A DNA stretch of 64,000 bases from Prunus persica (lineage: Eukaryota; Streptophyta; Magnoliopsida; Rosales; Rosaceae): positions 8,278,611-8,342,610 of the forward strand of contig NC_034016.1 of NCBI RefSeq assembly GCF_000346465.2. The letters are read 5' to 3'. Of this stretch, positions 48,594 through 62,711 are shown piece by piece. The notes beneath the pieces are model-generated. The model had not been told where the DNA came from and made no database searches. It saw only the letters and a program-made list of their open reading frames with translations. A program made the position numbers and the translations under genes. Position 1 is the stretch's first letter. The number at the start of each line of letters is the position of its first letter.

Positions 48594-51500
48594 GGAAATC
48601 TGGTTTATTAAAAAACCAACTTCAAAATATTTCGGATTTTGCCATTGAGTTTCTTTTGATTATAACTTCTTCGTTACAACTCCGAATCGAGTCCACTACA
48701 AGTCTACAGACTCATTTCAGTACTATTTATCCAAAAATACCAAACATTGCCCCAAACTCTTTACGGGTAAGAAAATGACCAAATTACTCTTACCCCAGGG
48801 ATAATTATGTAAATTCATATTTAATTAACTTAAACAATTTAATTTAGTGTCGGGGTGTTACACTTCGTACGAACTTGAATTGTCCTATTTCAATGGCCAA
48901 TCGATATCAAATTGAGCACAAAACTTGGTCAACATCATAATAGGGTGGGAGGAGTCATTTGGTGAGTTTTGAGCAAAATCCAATGGCTAAAACTATGCAA
49001 TACACTAACCACTCCATTTAAGGAACGAGTTCAGACGAACTGAATTGTCCTATTTCACTGGCCAACCGATATTGGATTGAGCCCAAAACTTGGTCAACAT
49101 CATAATATGGTGGGAGGAGTCATTTGATGAGTTTTGAGTGAAATTCAATGGCTAAAACTACGCAATACACCCACCAGTCCATTTAAGAAATAAACTTTGT
49201 ACGAACTTGAATTGTTCAATTTCATTGGCCAATCAGTATCAGATTAAGCCCAAAACTTAGGGTGGGAGGAGTCATTTGGTGAGTTTTGAGTGAAATCCAA
49301 TGACTAAAACTATGCAATACACTAACCACTCCATTTAAGGAATGAACTTCATACGAACTTGAATTGTCCTATTTCATTGGCCAACCGATATTGGATTGAG
49401 CCCAAAACTTGATCAACATCATAATATGGTGCGAGGAGTCATTTGATGAGTTTTTAGTGAAATTCAATGGCTAAAACTACGCAATAGACCCACTAGTCCG
49501 TTTAAGAAATGAACTTCGTACGAACTTGAATTGTTCAATTTCATTGGCCAATCAATATCGAATTGAGCCCAAAACTTGGTCAACATCATAATATAGTGGG
49601 ATGAGTCATTTGGTGAGTTTTGAGTGAAATCCAATGGCCAAAGCTATGCAATACACCAACCACTCCATTTAATGAATGAACTTTGTAAGAACTTGAATTG
49701 TCAAATTTCATGGGCCAATCGGTATCTAATTGAGTGCAAAACTTGGTCAACATCATAATATGGTGGGAGGAGTCATTTGGTGAGTTTTGCGTGAAATCCA
49801 ACAGCTAAAACTACGCAATACACCAACCACTTGATTGAAGGAACGAACTTCGTACGAACTTGAATTGTCCAATTTCAGTGGCCAATCGATATAAAATTGA
49901 GCCCTAAACTTGGTCAACATCATAATACGGTTGGAGGAGTAATTTGGGGAGCTTTGAGTGAAATCCAATGGCTAAAACTATGTAATACACCAACCACTAT
50001 TTAAAGAACGAACTTCGTACGAACTTGAATTGCTCAAGTTCATTGGCCAATCAATATCAGATTGACCTCCAAACTTGGTCAACATCGTAATATGGTGGGC
50101 GGAGACATTTGGTATGTTTTGAGGGAATCCAGTGGCTAAAACTATGCAATACAACAACCATTCCATTTAAGGAACGAACTTCGTACAAACTTGAATTGTC
50201 CTATGCCAATGGCCAATCAATATCGGATTGAGCCTAAAACTTGGTGAACATCATAATATGGAGGAAAGGATCATTTGGTGTGTTTTGAATAAAATCCAGA
50301 GGCTAAAACTAGGCAAAACACCAACCACTCCATTTTAGGAACAAACTTCGTACGAACTTGAAGTGTCTAATTTCATTGGCCAATCGATATAGAATTGTGC
50401 CCAAAACTTGTTCAACATCATAATATGGTGGGAGGAGTCATTTGGTGAGTTTTCAGTGAAATCCAATGGCTAAAACTATGCAATACACCAACCACTCCAT
50501 TTAAGGAACGAACTTTGTCCGAACTTGAATTGTCCAATTCCATTGGCCAATCGATATCGGATTGAGCCCAAAACTTGGTCAACATCATAATATGGTGGAA
50601 GGAGTCATTTGGTGTGTTTTGAGGGAAATCCAGGGGCTAACACTATGCTATACACCAACCACTCCATTTAAGGAATGAACATCATACGAACTTGAATTGT
50701 CCAATTTCATTGACCAATTGATATCGGATTTAGCCCAAAACTTGGTCCACATCATAATATGGTGGGAGGAGTCATTTGGTTAGTTTTGAGTGAAATCCAG
50801 CGGCTAAAACTATGCAATACACAATACAATCCATTTAAGGAACGAACTTTGTTCAAACTTGAATTGTCCAATTTCATTGGCTAATCGATATCTGATTGAG
50901 CCCAAAACTTGGTCAACGTCATAATATGGTGGAAGGAGTTAGTTGGTGAGTTTTGAGGGGAATCCAATCCCTAAAACCATGCAATACACCAACCACTACA
51001 TTTACAGAACGAATTTCGTACGAACTTGATTTGTCCAATTTCATTGGCCAATCGTTATCAGATTCATCCCAAAACTTGGTCAACATCATAATAGGGTGGG
51101 AGGAGTCATTTGGTGTGTTTTAAGTGAAATCCAACGGCTAAAACTATGCAATACACCAACTAATCCAATTAAGGAACGAACTTCATACGAACATGAATTG
51201 TCCAATTTCATTGCCAATTGATATCAGATTGAGCCCAAAACGTGGTCAACATCATAATATGGTGGGAGGAGTCAGTTGGTGAGTTTTGAGTGAAATCCAA
51301 CGGCTGAAACTATGCAATACACCAACCACTCCATTTAAGGAACGAACTTCGTACGAACTTGAATTGTGCAATTTCATTGGCCAATCGATATCGGATTGAG
51401 CCCAAAACTGGGTCAACATCTTAATATGGTGGGATGAGTCATTTGGTGAGTTTTGTGAAATCCAACGGCTAAAACTATGCAATACCCCAACCACTCTATT

Positions 51501-54500
51501 TAAGGAACGAACGTCGTACGAACTTAAATTGTTCAATTTCATTGGCCAATCAATATCGGGTTGAGCCCAAAACTTGGTCAACATCATATTATGGTGGGAG
51601 GAGTCATTTGGTGAGTTTTGAGTGAAATCCAGTGGTTAAACTCTGCAATACACCAACCATTCTATTTATGGAACGAACTTCGTACGAAATTAAATTGTCC
51701 CATTTCATTGGCCAATCCATATCAGATTGAGCCCAAAACTTGGTCAACATCATAATATGGTAGGAGGAGTCATTTGGTGAGTTTTGAGTGAAACCCAATG
51801 GCTAAAACTATGCAATACAAAAATCACTCCATTTAAGGAACGAACTTCGTACGAACTTGAAGTGTCCAATTTCATTAGCCAATCGATATCGGATTGTGCC
51901 CAAAATTTGGTCAACATCATAACATGGTGGGAGGAGTGATTTGGTAAGTTTTGAGAGAAATCTAATGGCTAAAACTAAACAATACACCCCCCAGTCTATT
52001 AAAGGAACGAATGTCGTACAAACTTGAATTGCTCAATTTAACTGCCCAATCAATATCGGATTGAGCCGAAAACTTGGTCAACATCATAATATGGTCGGAG
52101 GAATTATTTGGTGTGTTTTGAGTGAAATTCAATCCCTAAAACCATGCAATACACCAACCGCTCCATTTAAGGAACGAACTTCGTACAAACTTAAATTGTC
52201 CAATTTCATTAGTCAATCGATATAGGATTGAGCCCAAAACTTGGTCAACATCATAATATGGTTGCAGGAGTCATTTGGTGAGTTTTGAGTGAAATCCAAC
52301 GACTAAAACTATGTTATACAACAACCACTCCATTTAACCAACGAACTACGTACGAACTTGAATTGTTCAATTTCATTGGACAATCAATATCTGATTGACC
52401 CCAAAACTCGGTCAACATCATAATACGATGGGAGGAGTCATTTGGTCACTATTGAGTGAAATCCTAGGGCTAAAACAATGCAATATACCAACCACTCTAT
52501 TTAAGGAACTTTGTACTAACTTGTATTGTCCAATTTCATTGGCCAATCGATATCGGATTGACCCCAAAACTTGGTCAACATCATTATACGGTGGAAGGAG
52601 TCATTTGGTGAGTTTTGAGTGGAATGCAATCCCTAAAACCATGCAATACACCCACCACTCCATTTACAGAACGAACTTCATACGAACTTGAATTGTCCAA
52701 TTTCATTTGCCAATTGATATCGGAGTGAGCCCAAAACATGGTCAAGATCGTTGTAGGGTGGGACGAGTCATTTGGCGAGTTTTGAGTGAAATACAACGGC
52801 TAAAACTATGCAATACACCAACCACTTCATTTAAGGAACGAACTTCGTACGAACTTGAATTACGCAATTTCATTGGCCAATCGATATTGGATTGAGCCAA
52901 AAACTTGGTCGACATCATAATATGGTGGGAGGAGTCATTTGGTGAGTTTTGAGTGAAAACCAATGGCTAAAACAATGAAATACCCCAACCACTCGATTTA
53001 AGGAAAAAACTTCGTACGAACTTGAATTGTTCAATTTCATTGATCAATAAATATCGGATTGTGCCTAAAACTTGGTCAACATTATATGATGGTGGGAGGA
53101 GTCATTTGGTGAGTTTTGAGTGAAATCCAATGGCAAAAACTAAGCAATACACCCACCAGTCCATTTAAGGAACGAACTTTGTACGAACTTGAATTGTTCA
53201 ATTTCATTGGCCAATCCATTTCGGATTGAGCACAAAACTTGGTCAACATCATAATATGGTGGGAGGAGACAGTTGGTGAGTTTTGAGTGAAATTCAATCC
53301 CAAAAATCATGCAATACACCAACCACTCCATTTAAGGAACGAGCTTCGTATGAACTTGAATTGTCCAATTTCATTGGCCAATCGGTATCGGACTGAGCCC
53401 AAAACTTGGTCAACACCATAATATAGTGGAAGGAGTCATTTGGGGAGTTTTGAGTGAAATTCAATCCTAAAAACCATGCAATACACCAACTAGTCCATTT
53501 AAGAACAAACTTGAATCATCCAATTTCATTGCCTAATCGATACTGGATGTAGCCCAAAACTTGGTCAACATCGTAATATCGTGGGAGGAGTGATTTGTTG
53601 GGTTTTGAGTGAAATCCAATGGCAAAAACTATCGAATACACCAACCACTCCATTTAAGAAACGAACTTCGAACGACTTGAATTGTCCACTTTCATTGGTC
53701 AATCGATATCGGATTGAGCCCAAAACTTGGTGAACATCATAATATGGTGGGAGGAGTCATTTGGTGTGTTTTATGTGAAATTCAATCCCTAAAACCATGC
53801 AGTACACCAACCACTTAGTTCAAGGAACGAACTTTATACGACCTTGAATTGTCCAATTTCAGTGGCCAATCGATATCGGATTGACCCCAAAACTTGGTCA
53901 ACATCATAATATGGTGGAAGGAGTCATTTGGTGAGTTTTGAGTGAAATCCAACCCCTAAAACCATGCAATACACCAACCACTCCATTTAGAGAACGAAGG
54001 TCGTATGAACTTGAATTGTCCAATTTCATTAGCCAATCGATATTGGATTGAGCCCAAAACTTGGTCAACATCATAATATGGAGGGAGGAGTCATTTGGTA
54101 AGTTTTGAGTGAAATCCAATCCCTAAAGCCATGCAATACATCAACCACTCCATTTAAGGATTGAACTTCGTACGAACTTGAATTGTCCAATTTCAATGGT
54201 CAATCGATATCGGATTGAGCCCAAAACTTGGTCAACATCATAATATGTTGGAATGAGTCATTTGGTGAGTTTTGAGTGAAATTCAATCGCTAAAACTATG
54301 CAATACACCAACCACTCCATTTACAGAACGAACTTCGCATGAACTTGCATTGTCCAATGTCTTTGGCCAATCGATATCGGATTGAGCCCGAAACTTGGTC
54401 AACATCAAACTCTGGTGGGAGGAGTCATTTGGTGAGTTTTGAGTTAAATCCAGTGGCTAAAACTATGCAATACACCAACCACTCCATTTATGGAACGAAC

Positions 54501-57209
54501 TTCGTACGAATTTGAATTGTCCAATTGATTGGCCAATCGATATCGGGTTGAGCCCAACACCTGGTCAACCTCATAATATGGCGGGATGAGCCATTTGGTG
54601 AGTTTTGAGTGAAATCCAGTGGCTAAAACTAACCAATACACAAACCACTCCCTTTAAGAAACAAACTTCGAACGAACTTAAATTGTCCAATTTCAATGGC
54701 CAATCGACATCGGATTGAGCCCGAAACTTGGTCAACATCAAAATATGGTGGGAGGAGTCATTTGGTGGGTTTTGATTTACATCCAGTGGCTAAAACTATG
54801 CAATACACCAACCATTTTATTTAAGGAACGAACTTCGTATGAACTTGAATTGTCCAATGTCAGTGGCCAATCGATATCAGATTGAGCCCAAAACTTGGTC
54901 AACAGCATAATATGGTGGGAGGAGTCATTTGGAGTGTTTTGGGTGAAATCCAACTGCTAAAACTATGCAATAGACCAACCACTCCATTTAAGGAACGAAC
55001 TTCGTACGAACTTGAATTGTCCAAATTCATTGGCCAATCGATATAGGATTGAGCCCAAAACTGGGTAAACATCGTAGTATGGTTGGAGGAGTCGTTTGGT
55101 GAGTTTAGAGTGAAATCCAAGGGCTAAAACTATGCAATTCACCAGCCACTCCGTTTTAGGAATGAACTTGAATTGTTCAATTTCATTGGCCAATCAATAT
55201 CGGATTGAGCCCAAAACTTGGTCAACATCATCATATGGTGGGATGAGTCATTTGGTGAGTTTTTAGTGAAATCCAGTGGCTAAAACTATCCAATACACCA
55301 ACTGCTTCATTTAAGAAACAAACTTCGAACGAACTTGAATTGTCCGATTTCAATTGCCAATCGATATCGGATTGAGCCCAAAACTTGGTCAACATCATAA
55401 TATGGTGGGAGGAGTCATTTCGTGAGTTTCGAATGAAATTCAATCCCTAAAACCATGCAATACAAGGACCAGTCCATTTACAGAACGAACGTCGTACGAA
55501 CTTGAGCCCAAAACTTGGTCAACATCATAATATGGTGGGAGGAGTCATTTGGTGAGTTGTGATTGAAATCCAGTGGCTCAAACTATGCAATACACCCACC
55601 ACTCCATTTAAGGAACGAACTTCGTACGAACTTGAATTGTTCACTTTCATTGGCCAATCGATATTGGATTGAGCACAAAACTTGGTCAACATCATAATAT
55701 GGTGGAAGGAGTCATTTGGTGGGTTTTGAGTGAAATCCGATCACTAAAACCATGCAATACACCAACCACTCCATTTACAAAAAGAACTTCGTATAAACTT
55801 GAATTTTCCAATTTCATTGGTTAATCGATATCGGATTGAGCCCAAAACTTGGGGAACATCATAAAATGGTGGGAGGAGTCATGTGGTGAGTTTTGAGTTT
55901 AATTCAATCCACAAAACCATGCAATACACCAACCACTACATTCAAGAAACGAACTTCGTATGAACCTGAATTGTCCAATTTCATTGGCCAATCGATATCA
56001 GATTGACCCCAAAACTTAGTCAACATCGTAATATGGTGGAAGGAGTCATTTGGTGAGTTTGGAGTGAAATCCAATCCAAAAAACCATGCAATACACCAAC
56101 CACTCCATTTAAAGAACGAAGGTCGTATGAACTTGAATTGTCCGATTTCATTAGCCAATCGATATCGAATTGAGCCCAAAACTTGGTTAACATCATAATA
56201 CGGAGGAAGGAGTCATTTGGTCAGTTTTGAGTGAAATCCAATCGCTAAAACCATGCAATACACCAATCGCTCCATTTGTAGAACGAACTTTGTACGAACT
56301 TGATTTATCCAATTTCTTTAGCCAATCGATATAGGATTGAGCCCAAAACTGGGTCAACATCAAAATATGGTTGGAGGAGTCGTTTGGTGAGTTTAGAGTG
56401 AAATCCAATGGCCAAAACTATGCAATACACCAACCACTCCGTTTTAGGAACGAACTTCGTACGAACTTGAATTATCCAATTTCATTGGCCAATTCGATAC
56501 CGGATTGGGCCCAAAACTTGGTCAACATCATAATATTGTGCGAGGAGTCATTTGGTGTGTTTTGAGTGTAATCCAATGGCTAAAACTATGCAATACACCA
56601 ACCACTCCATTTAAGGAATGAACTTCGAACGAACTTGAGTTGTCTAATTTCATTGGCCAATAGATATCGGATTGAGCCCAAAACTTGGTCAACATCATAA
56701 TATGGTGGGAGGAGTCACTTGGTGTGTTTTCAGTGAAATCCAATGGCTAGAACTATGCAAAACAGCAACCACTCCGTTTAAGGAGTGAACTTCATACGAA
56801 CATGAATTGTCCAATTTCATTGGCCAATCGATACCGGATTTTGCCCAAAACATGGTAAACATCATCATATTGTGTGAGGAGTCATTTGGTGGGTTTTGAG
56901 CGAAATCCAATCCCTAAAACCGTCCAATACACCAACCACTCCATTTACAGAACGAACTTCGTATGAACTTGAATTGTCCAATTTCATTGACCAATCGAGA
57001 CCGGATTGAGCCCAAAACTTGGTCAACATCAACATAATGTGGGAGGAGTTTTGAGAGAAATTCAATCCCTAAAACCAGGCAATACACCAACCACTCCATT
57101 TGCAGAACGAACTTCGTACGAACTTGAATTGTCCAATATCATTGGCCAATCGATACCGGATTGAGCCCAAAACTTGGTAACATCATCATATTGTGGGAGG
57201 AGTCATTTG

Positions 57210-57700
57210 GTGAGTTTTGAGTGGAATCCAATGGCTAAAACTATGCAATACACCAACCACTCCATTTAAGGAACGAACTTCGTACGAACTTGAATTGTCC
57301 AATTTCATTGGCCAATTCGACATCGGATTGAGCCCAAAACCTGCTCAACATCACAATATTGTGCGAGGAGTCATTTGGTGAGTTTTGAGTGGAATCCAAT
57401 GGCTAAAACTATGCAATACACCAACCACTCCATTTAAGGAACGAACTTCGTACGAACTTGAATTGTCCAATTTCATTAGCCAATTTGACACCGGATTGAG
57501 CCCAAAACCTGCTCAACATCATAATATTGTGCGAGGAGTCATTTGGTGAGTTTTGAGTGGAATCCAATGGCTAAAACTATGCAATATACCAACCACTCCA
57601 TTGAAGGAACGAACTTCGTACGAACTTGAATTGTCCAATTTCATTGGCCAATAGATATCGGATTGCGCCCAAAACTTGGTCAACATCATTATATGGTGGG
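57210..57700. repeat. Three near-identical tandem monomers (168-bp period)
   Basis: GTGGAATCCAATGGCTAAAA starts at 57221, 57389 and 57557. The first two units share the insertion CCAATTCGACATCGG and AAACCTGCTCAACATCA; the third keeps the same 5' half. Such closeness stands out against the diverged array and marks a recent local amplification. Confidence 0.85.
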
Positions 57701-58894
57701 AGGAGTCACTTGGTGAGTTTTCAGTGAAATCCAATGGCTAGAACTATGCAAAATAGCAACCACTCCATCTAAGGAGTGAACTTTATACGAACTTGAATTG
57801 TCCAATTTCATTGGCCAATCAATATCGGATTTAGCCCAAAACTTAGTCATCACCATAATATGGTGGAAGGAGTCACTTGGTTAGTTTTCAGCGAAATCCA
57901 ATCCCTAAAATTATGTAATACACCAACTACTCCATTAAAGGATCGAACTTCGTAAGAACTTGAATTGTTCAATTTCATTGGCCAATTAATATCGGATTGA
58001 GCCAAAAACTTGGTCAACATCACAATATGGTGAGAGGAGTCATTCGGTGATTTTTGAGTGAAATCTAATGTCTAAAACTATGCAATACACCAACTACTCC
58101 ATTTAAGGAATGAACTTCGTACATACTTGAATTTTCCAATTTCGTTGGCCAATCGATATCGGATTGGGCCCAAGACTTGGTCAATATCATAATATGGTGG
58201 AAGGAGTCATTTGGTGAGATTTGACTCAAATTCAATGCCTAAAAGCATGCAATAAACCAACCACTCCATTTACAGGACGAACTTCGAACGAACTTTAATT
58301 GTCCAATTTCATTAGCCAATCGACACGGGGTTGAGCCCAAAACTTGGTCAACATCATAATATTGTGGGAGGAGTCATTTGCTGAGTTTTGAGTGAAATTC
58401 AATGGCTAAAACTATGCAATACACTAACCACTCCTTTTAAGGAAAGAACTTTATACGAACTTGAATTATCCAATTTCATTGGCTAATCGATATCGGATTG
58501 AGCCGAAAACTTGGTCAACATCATAATATGGTGGGAGTACTCATTTGGTGAGTTTTGAGTGAAATTCAATCCCTAAAACTATGCAATACACCAACCACTC
58601 CATTTACAGAACGAACTTCATAAGAACTTGAATTGTCCAATTTCATTGTCCAATCGATATCGGATTGAGCCCAAAACTTGGTCAGCATCATAATATGGTG
58701 GGAGGCGTCATTTGGTGAGTTTTGGGTACAATTCAAGGCTACCATGCAATACATCAACCACTCCATTTACAGAACGAACTTCGAGCGAACTTTGATTTTC
58801 CAATTTCAGTGGCCAATCGATACCGGATTGAGCCCAAAACTTGGTCAACATCATAATATGGTGGGAGGAGTCATGTTGTGTGTTTGAGCGAACT

Positions 58895-59500
58895 TTGATT
58901 TCCAATTTCAATGGACAATTGATACCAGATGGAGCCCAAAACTTAGTCAACATCATAATATTTTGGGAGGAGTAATTTGTAGAGTTGTGAGTAAAATCGA
59001 ATGACTAAAACTATGCAATACACCAACCACTCCATTTAAGGAACGAACTTCGTACAAACTTGAATTGTCCAATTTCATTGGACAATCGATATCGGATTGA
59101 GCCCAAAACTTGGTCAACATCATAATGTCTTTTGGTGTATTTTGAGTGAAATCCAATCCCTAAAACCATGCAATACACCAACCACTCCATTTACAGAACA
59201 ATCTTCGTACGAACTTCAATTGTCCAATTTCAATGGACAATTAACACCAGATGGAGCCCAAAACTTAGTCAACATCATAATATTTTGGGAGGAGTCATTT
59301 GTAGAGTTTTGAGTAAAATCGAATGACTAAAACTATGCAATACACCAACCACTCCATTTAAGGAACGAACTTCGTACGAACTTGAATTGTCCAATTTCAT
59401 TGGACAATCGATATCGGATTGAGCCCAAAACTTGGTCAACATCATAATATTGTGGGAGGAGTCTTTTGGTGTATTTTGAGTGAAATTCAATCCCTAAAAC
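58895..59500. repeat. Recent duplication of a dimer (322-bp offset)
   Basis: CAATGGACAATT...ACCAGATGGAGCCC, TTTTGGGAGGAGT-ATTTGTAGAG and AGTAAAATCGAATGACTAAAAC occur at about 58910-59000 and again at about 59232-59330. The intervening monomers are also matched, including the variants TTTTGGTGTATTTTGAG and TTCATTGGACAATCG. Confidence 0.75.
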
Positions 59501-59989
59501 CATGCAATACACCAACAACTCCATTTACGGGACGAAGTTCGTACGAACTTGAATTGTCCAATTTCATTGGACAATCGATACCGGATTGAGCCCAAAACTT
59601 GGTCAACATCATAATATAGTGGGAGGAGTCATTTGGTGAGTTTTGAGTGAAATCCAATGACTAGAACTGTGCAATACACCCACTACAAGAAAATAGGCAT
59701 TAGTTGACACTTCATAGTTGATGTTTGTTGAAAAACCATCAACTATTCTAATAAATCTTGACGCTTATTAATAAACGTCAATTATATACGGGTGTTTTGT
59801 GACGTTTTATAAAAAACGTCAATTATTGCCCTTTATACTTGACATTTATTAATAACCATCGAGGAAAAACTCTTATCCTTGACGCTTATTAAAATAAAAA
59901 AAAATAAAAATAAAATAGCAAGCGAGGCTCTAGTTCACGATATTTCGCTCCAGATGTTTTGTAGTCTGTAACTTGACGTTTTTAGAAAA

Positions 59990-62500
59990 CCATCAGGGAA
60001 ACTGAGGCGGTGGTATATGGAGTATCTCCATGTGCCACACTTTGTCCTAAAATCTCTCACATTCCTGCATCTAGATCTGATGCTAGCTCATTGTTTTTCT
60101 TCGTTCTTTTAAGTTCTTCCTTTTGCCTCTCTCTTGTTCTCCCAGATCTAGATCTGATGCTACGCAGCCACCATCTTCCTGAAACTCTGCTGTACTCGCA
60201 ACGACTCTGCAAAGAAGTATCCAAAGAATCCAATACTTGGTTGTCGACTATCTCTTGACCCTCTCTGTTCTTTTGTGTTAGATATGCAATTTTTAATGTC
60301 GTTCTTGATAATTTTTTGTTCATTGCAGGTATTGATCTCATCACTTAGACCACCAGCATCCCTCCACCTCTAGCTTGCTCACCCTCATTTAGGAAAAATT
60401 TGGTATTGATTTTTCTAGGTTTATGTCTCTCTCTCTATATTATCAAATCCTGGGGTTTAATTTTTTGGGTTTTTGCTTTGTTCATTTTGGGTTTGTAGTG
60501 GGATAATTTCTTTCTCGATATATATTCCAACAATTTTCTGGAATCATATATATATATATGTGTGTGTGTGTATGTGGAGGCTCTTATAAGTTATATATGG
60601 TCTTATTTTTTTTTTCTTAAGGGTTGCTATCGTTACTGTAAAGGTACAATAATTGTTCTAAACAAAGAAGAGGCTTTAGTTGCAGCAAAAATTTTGTCTA
60701 TTATAGATGTTGATGCGTAACAACAGTATGGCAAACTTGAAGAATTGAAAAAATGGTTAAATTATTTGTTCATTATTTGCATATGCTGCTATTAAAAAAA
60801 TTTACTAGGATATACCGGCCAAGGTTTGCATGACTGCAAGTTTTGTTACGTTTGCTGTATCTTTTTTTTTTTTTCTCATTGGGTTCAGTAAAAGAAAAAA
60901 TCCCAGAAGTTTTAAGTTTGAGATTCAGTTGTCTCAGAAGTTTTAGCTGTTTGATAACATGCTCATAATTTTCCTTCTATTTTTGAGCAGGGTTGTGGAT
61001 ATATTTAAAGGGAAATTTATCATTAAATATATTAGAGAGGTGTAAATTGACAAACTTTTAAATTTTTTCAGTTTGGTTAGTTAATTAATGCAATGATTAA
61101 TTCAGTGTAGAGAAGTTATTAATTTGTAATGCTTTTGATGGTGGTGTTGGTTTCAGTCCTCCTTAATGGGTTTTGGAAGCAAAGTTTGCAATATGAATTT
61201 GAGGTTGGTTTGTAAGCTGCTTTAGGTCACAGAGTTATGTGGTAATCTCATTCCCTCCAGTGAAGGAAGTTGTAACCTTTACGAGGAATTCCAACATGTG
61301 CAAGGATCCCATCGTGCGGTATGTTATTTACGATAGGCTTTCATTTTAGGATTTTAAGTCAAGTTTTCCAGCAATTTGTTTCCAGTTTTTAATTTCTGCT
61401 TGATTGTTATGAGCCAATATTCGACATTGCATCTTGCAATTTTACATAAACCATGTTCTTCCTGAATCCTACTTGATTGTTATGAGTTGATTTTATTGAA
61501 AATGACAAAGGTACTGACAGAAATGGAGAACAGGTACTACTAGACTTTTAGTCCACTGTAATTTTATTGTCCCATACCTTCTGTTAAAAGAGGCCTGAAC
61601 ACGATTTTTGCTATCTTTGCTCTTGACTCCCCTGTTTTAGTGTGTGGATCAATATGAATATTGAAGTTGAGTTTTTAGCATACAGTAGAGCCTCAGCTAA
61701 GAACCTTCTTTGCTGTTCTACATTCATTCCCATAATTTTTTAGTTGTGAATAAATTCTCTTATTTATCGTCCTACTGTTTCAATCCACTTATTATTGTAT
61801 GTCATCATGTAAAACAAACAAATGCTATTAAGCACTTTACTTGTATTATTCGACTGTTTTGACTTTCTTGAGTGTTGCTTAGATTAGGGGACTAATCTCT
61901 CTACACAGACGCACACCTACATATATTGATGTAATGACTCTATCATCTGTTGGCACCATTTCTTAACTACGTATTTCTTTCGGTGGTCATACTTTAGTTT
62001 GTAGGGTGCTTGTGTCCTGTTTCATGTAATTGGTTAATTTCTTTTTCTATTGTGCTTAATATTTGTTTCTTGATATGTTAACCATTTTGTTCTTATACCA
62101 CTTCTCCTTTTTGCTCTAACTCTTTAATATCAAAAATTCAGGTTCTAGCATCTGTTGTCGTGGTTGCAGTAATTGATCTGCAATTGTATTTCAGGTTCTA
62201 ACACTTAACACCAATATGGAATTTTGGTTCTGCAAATGTAGGAAATATAGATAATGGAATTTGAGATATTGGCATGGTATTTGTTAAAGCCTAATTGATG
62301 TTTTATTTTAATTATTTTTGTATAGGCAGTTGGTAGGAAAGCGTTGAGATGGGTATTAGTGAGCCTTGGATTACTAAAGCATTGAAGATGGAATTTCATC
62401 TCATTGGATCATCCCCAAGAGTAGCTTGAAGAGTAATAGAGATTTTCTTGTACTTACATATTATTTACTAGATAGCATTGTTCATTTCATTATGTTTTCT
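59990..62500. other. Interior of the non-autonomous CACTA, possibly captured host sequence
   Basis: It is not repeat-like and contains splice-like junctions: TTCATTGCAG then GTATTGATC at about 60330, and TCGTGCG then GTATGTT at about 61319. The stretch 61231-61318 reads openly as SYVVISFPPVKEVVTFTRNS followed by NMCKDPIVR. I do not recognise a protein. Short TA/TG microsatellites (60546-60573) and several T runs are present. The ORF at 60010-60258 has no recognisable features. Confidence 0.35.
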
Positions 62501-62528
62501 TTGCATTGTAAATGTGTTTTTAATGTAT

Positions 62529-62711
62529 CAGTCCTGATATCTTGGACCACAGGAGTCCAAGAGATTATGGTCACCCACCGTTGGATATTAATCTAATGGT
62601 TCAAAAAAGTTTCTTAAAAGGAGTTCAAGATTGAGTGAACCGTTGAATGTAAATTCAACGGTGAGTGACCACAAATTTCTTGGACTCCTGTGGTCCAAGA
62701 GATCGAGACTG
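62529..62711. mobile_element. MITE, 183 bp, Mutator-like by its 9-bp TSD
   Basis: Terminal inverted repeats of about 50 bp: the left starts CAGTCCTGATATCTTGGACC, the right ends CAAGAGATCGAGACTG, both containing TCTTGGACCACAGGAGTCCA or its complement, followed by GGTCAC-CACCGTTG. A second inner inverted pair (CCGTTGAATG/CATTCAACGG type) lies in the middle. It is flanked by TTAATGTAT at 62520-62528 and 62712-62720. A 9-bp duplication and long TIRs fit Mutator-like MITEs. It lies inside the non-autonomous CACTA. Confidence 0.88.

Larger units (their letters stand above)
46065..48862 (-). mobile_element. Solo LTR of a Ty3/gypsy-type retrotransposon, 2798 bp
   Basis: On the minus strand it begins TGTAACACCCCGACAC and ends GAGGGTCCTGTCA, i.e. 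TG...CA. It is flanked by CTTCG on both sides (46060-46064 and 48863-48867), a 5-bp target duplication; joining the flanks restores the satellite GAACTTCGTACGAAC exactly. No gag, pol, primer-binding site or polypurine tract and no second LTR is present, so it is a solo LTR left by LTR-LTR recombination. The TGTAACACCCCG start and the length are typical of large plant gypsy LTRs; the lineage is not determined. ORFs inside are short and unconvincing. Confidence 0.9.
48863..59680. repeat. Satellite array III, subfamily B (about 167-bp monomer)
   Basis: About 65 tandem monomers. Landmarks: GGAGTCATTTGGTGAG, ATCCAATGGCTAAAAC or ATCCAATCCCTAAAACC, CAATACACCAACCACTCC, CATTTAAGGAACGAAC or CATTTACAGAACGAAC, TTCGTACGAACTTG, TTGGCCAATCGATATCGG, GAGCCCAAAACTTGGTCAAC. 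The two variants (GGCTAAAACTATG with TTAAGG; CCCTAAAACCATG with TTACAG) are intermixed. Shortened units occur, for example near 49260, 55505, 57045 and 59127. No gene seen. Confidence 0.97.

Noticed and set aside
48402..48611. ORF with a long Arg-Glu repeat
   Set aside because: It is the (GA)n microsatellite read in frame, inside a solo LTR.
46065..48862. A full LTR retrotransposon
   Set aside because: Only one LTR is present: no second LTR, gag-pol, primer-binding site or polypurine tract, and TG...CA with 5-bp flanks closes on itself.
60010..60258. ORF of 82 codons with a hydrophobic stretch in the small CACTA
   Set aside because: It lies in a CT-rich leader-like region; no recognisable motif, and no splice or stop context supporting a coding gene.
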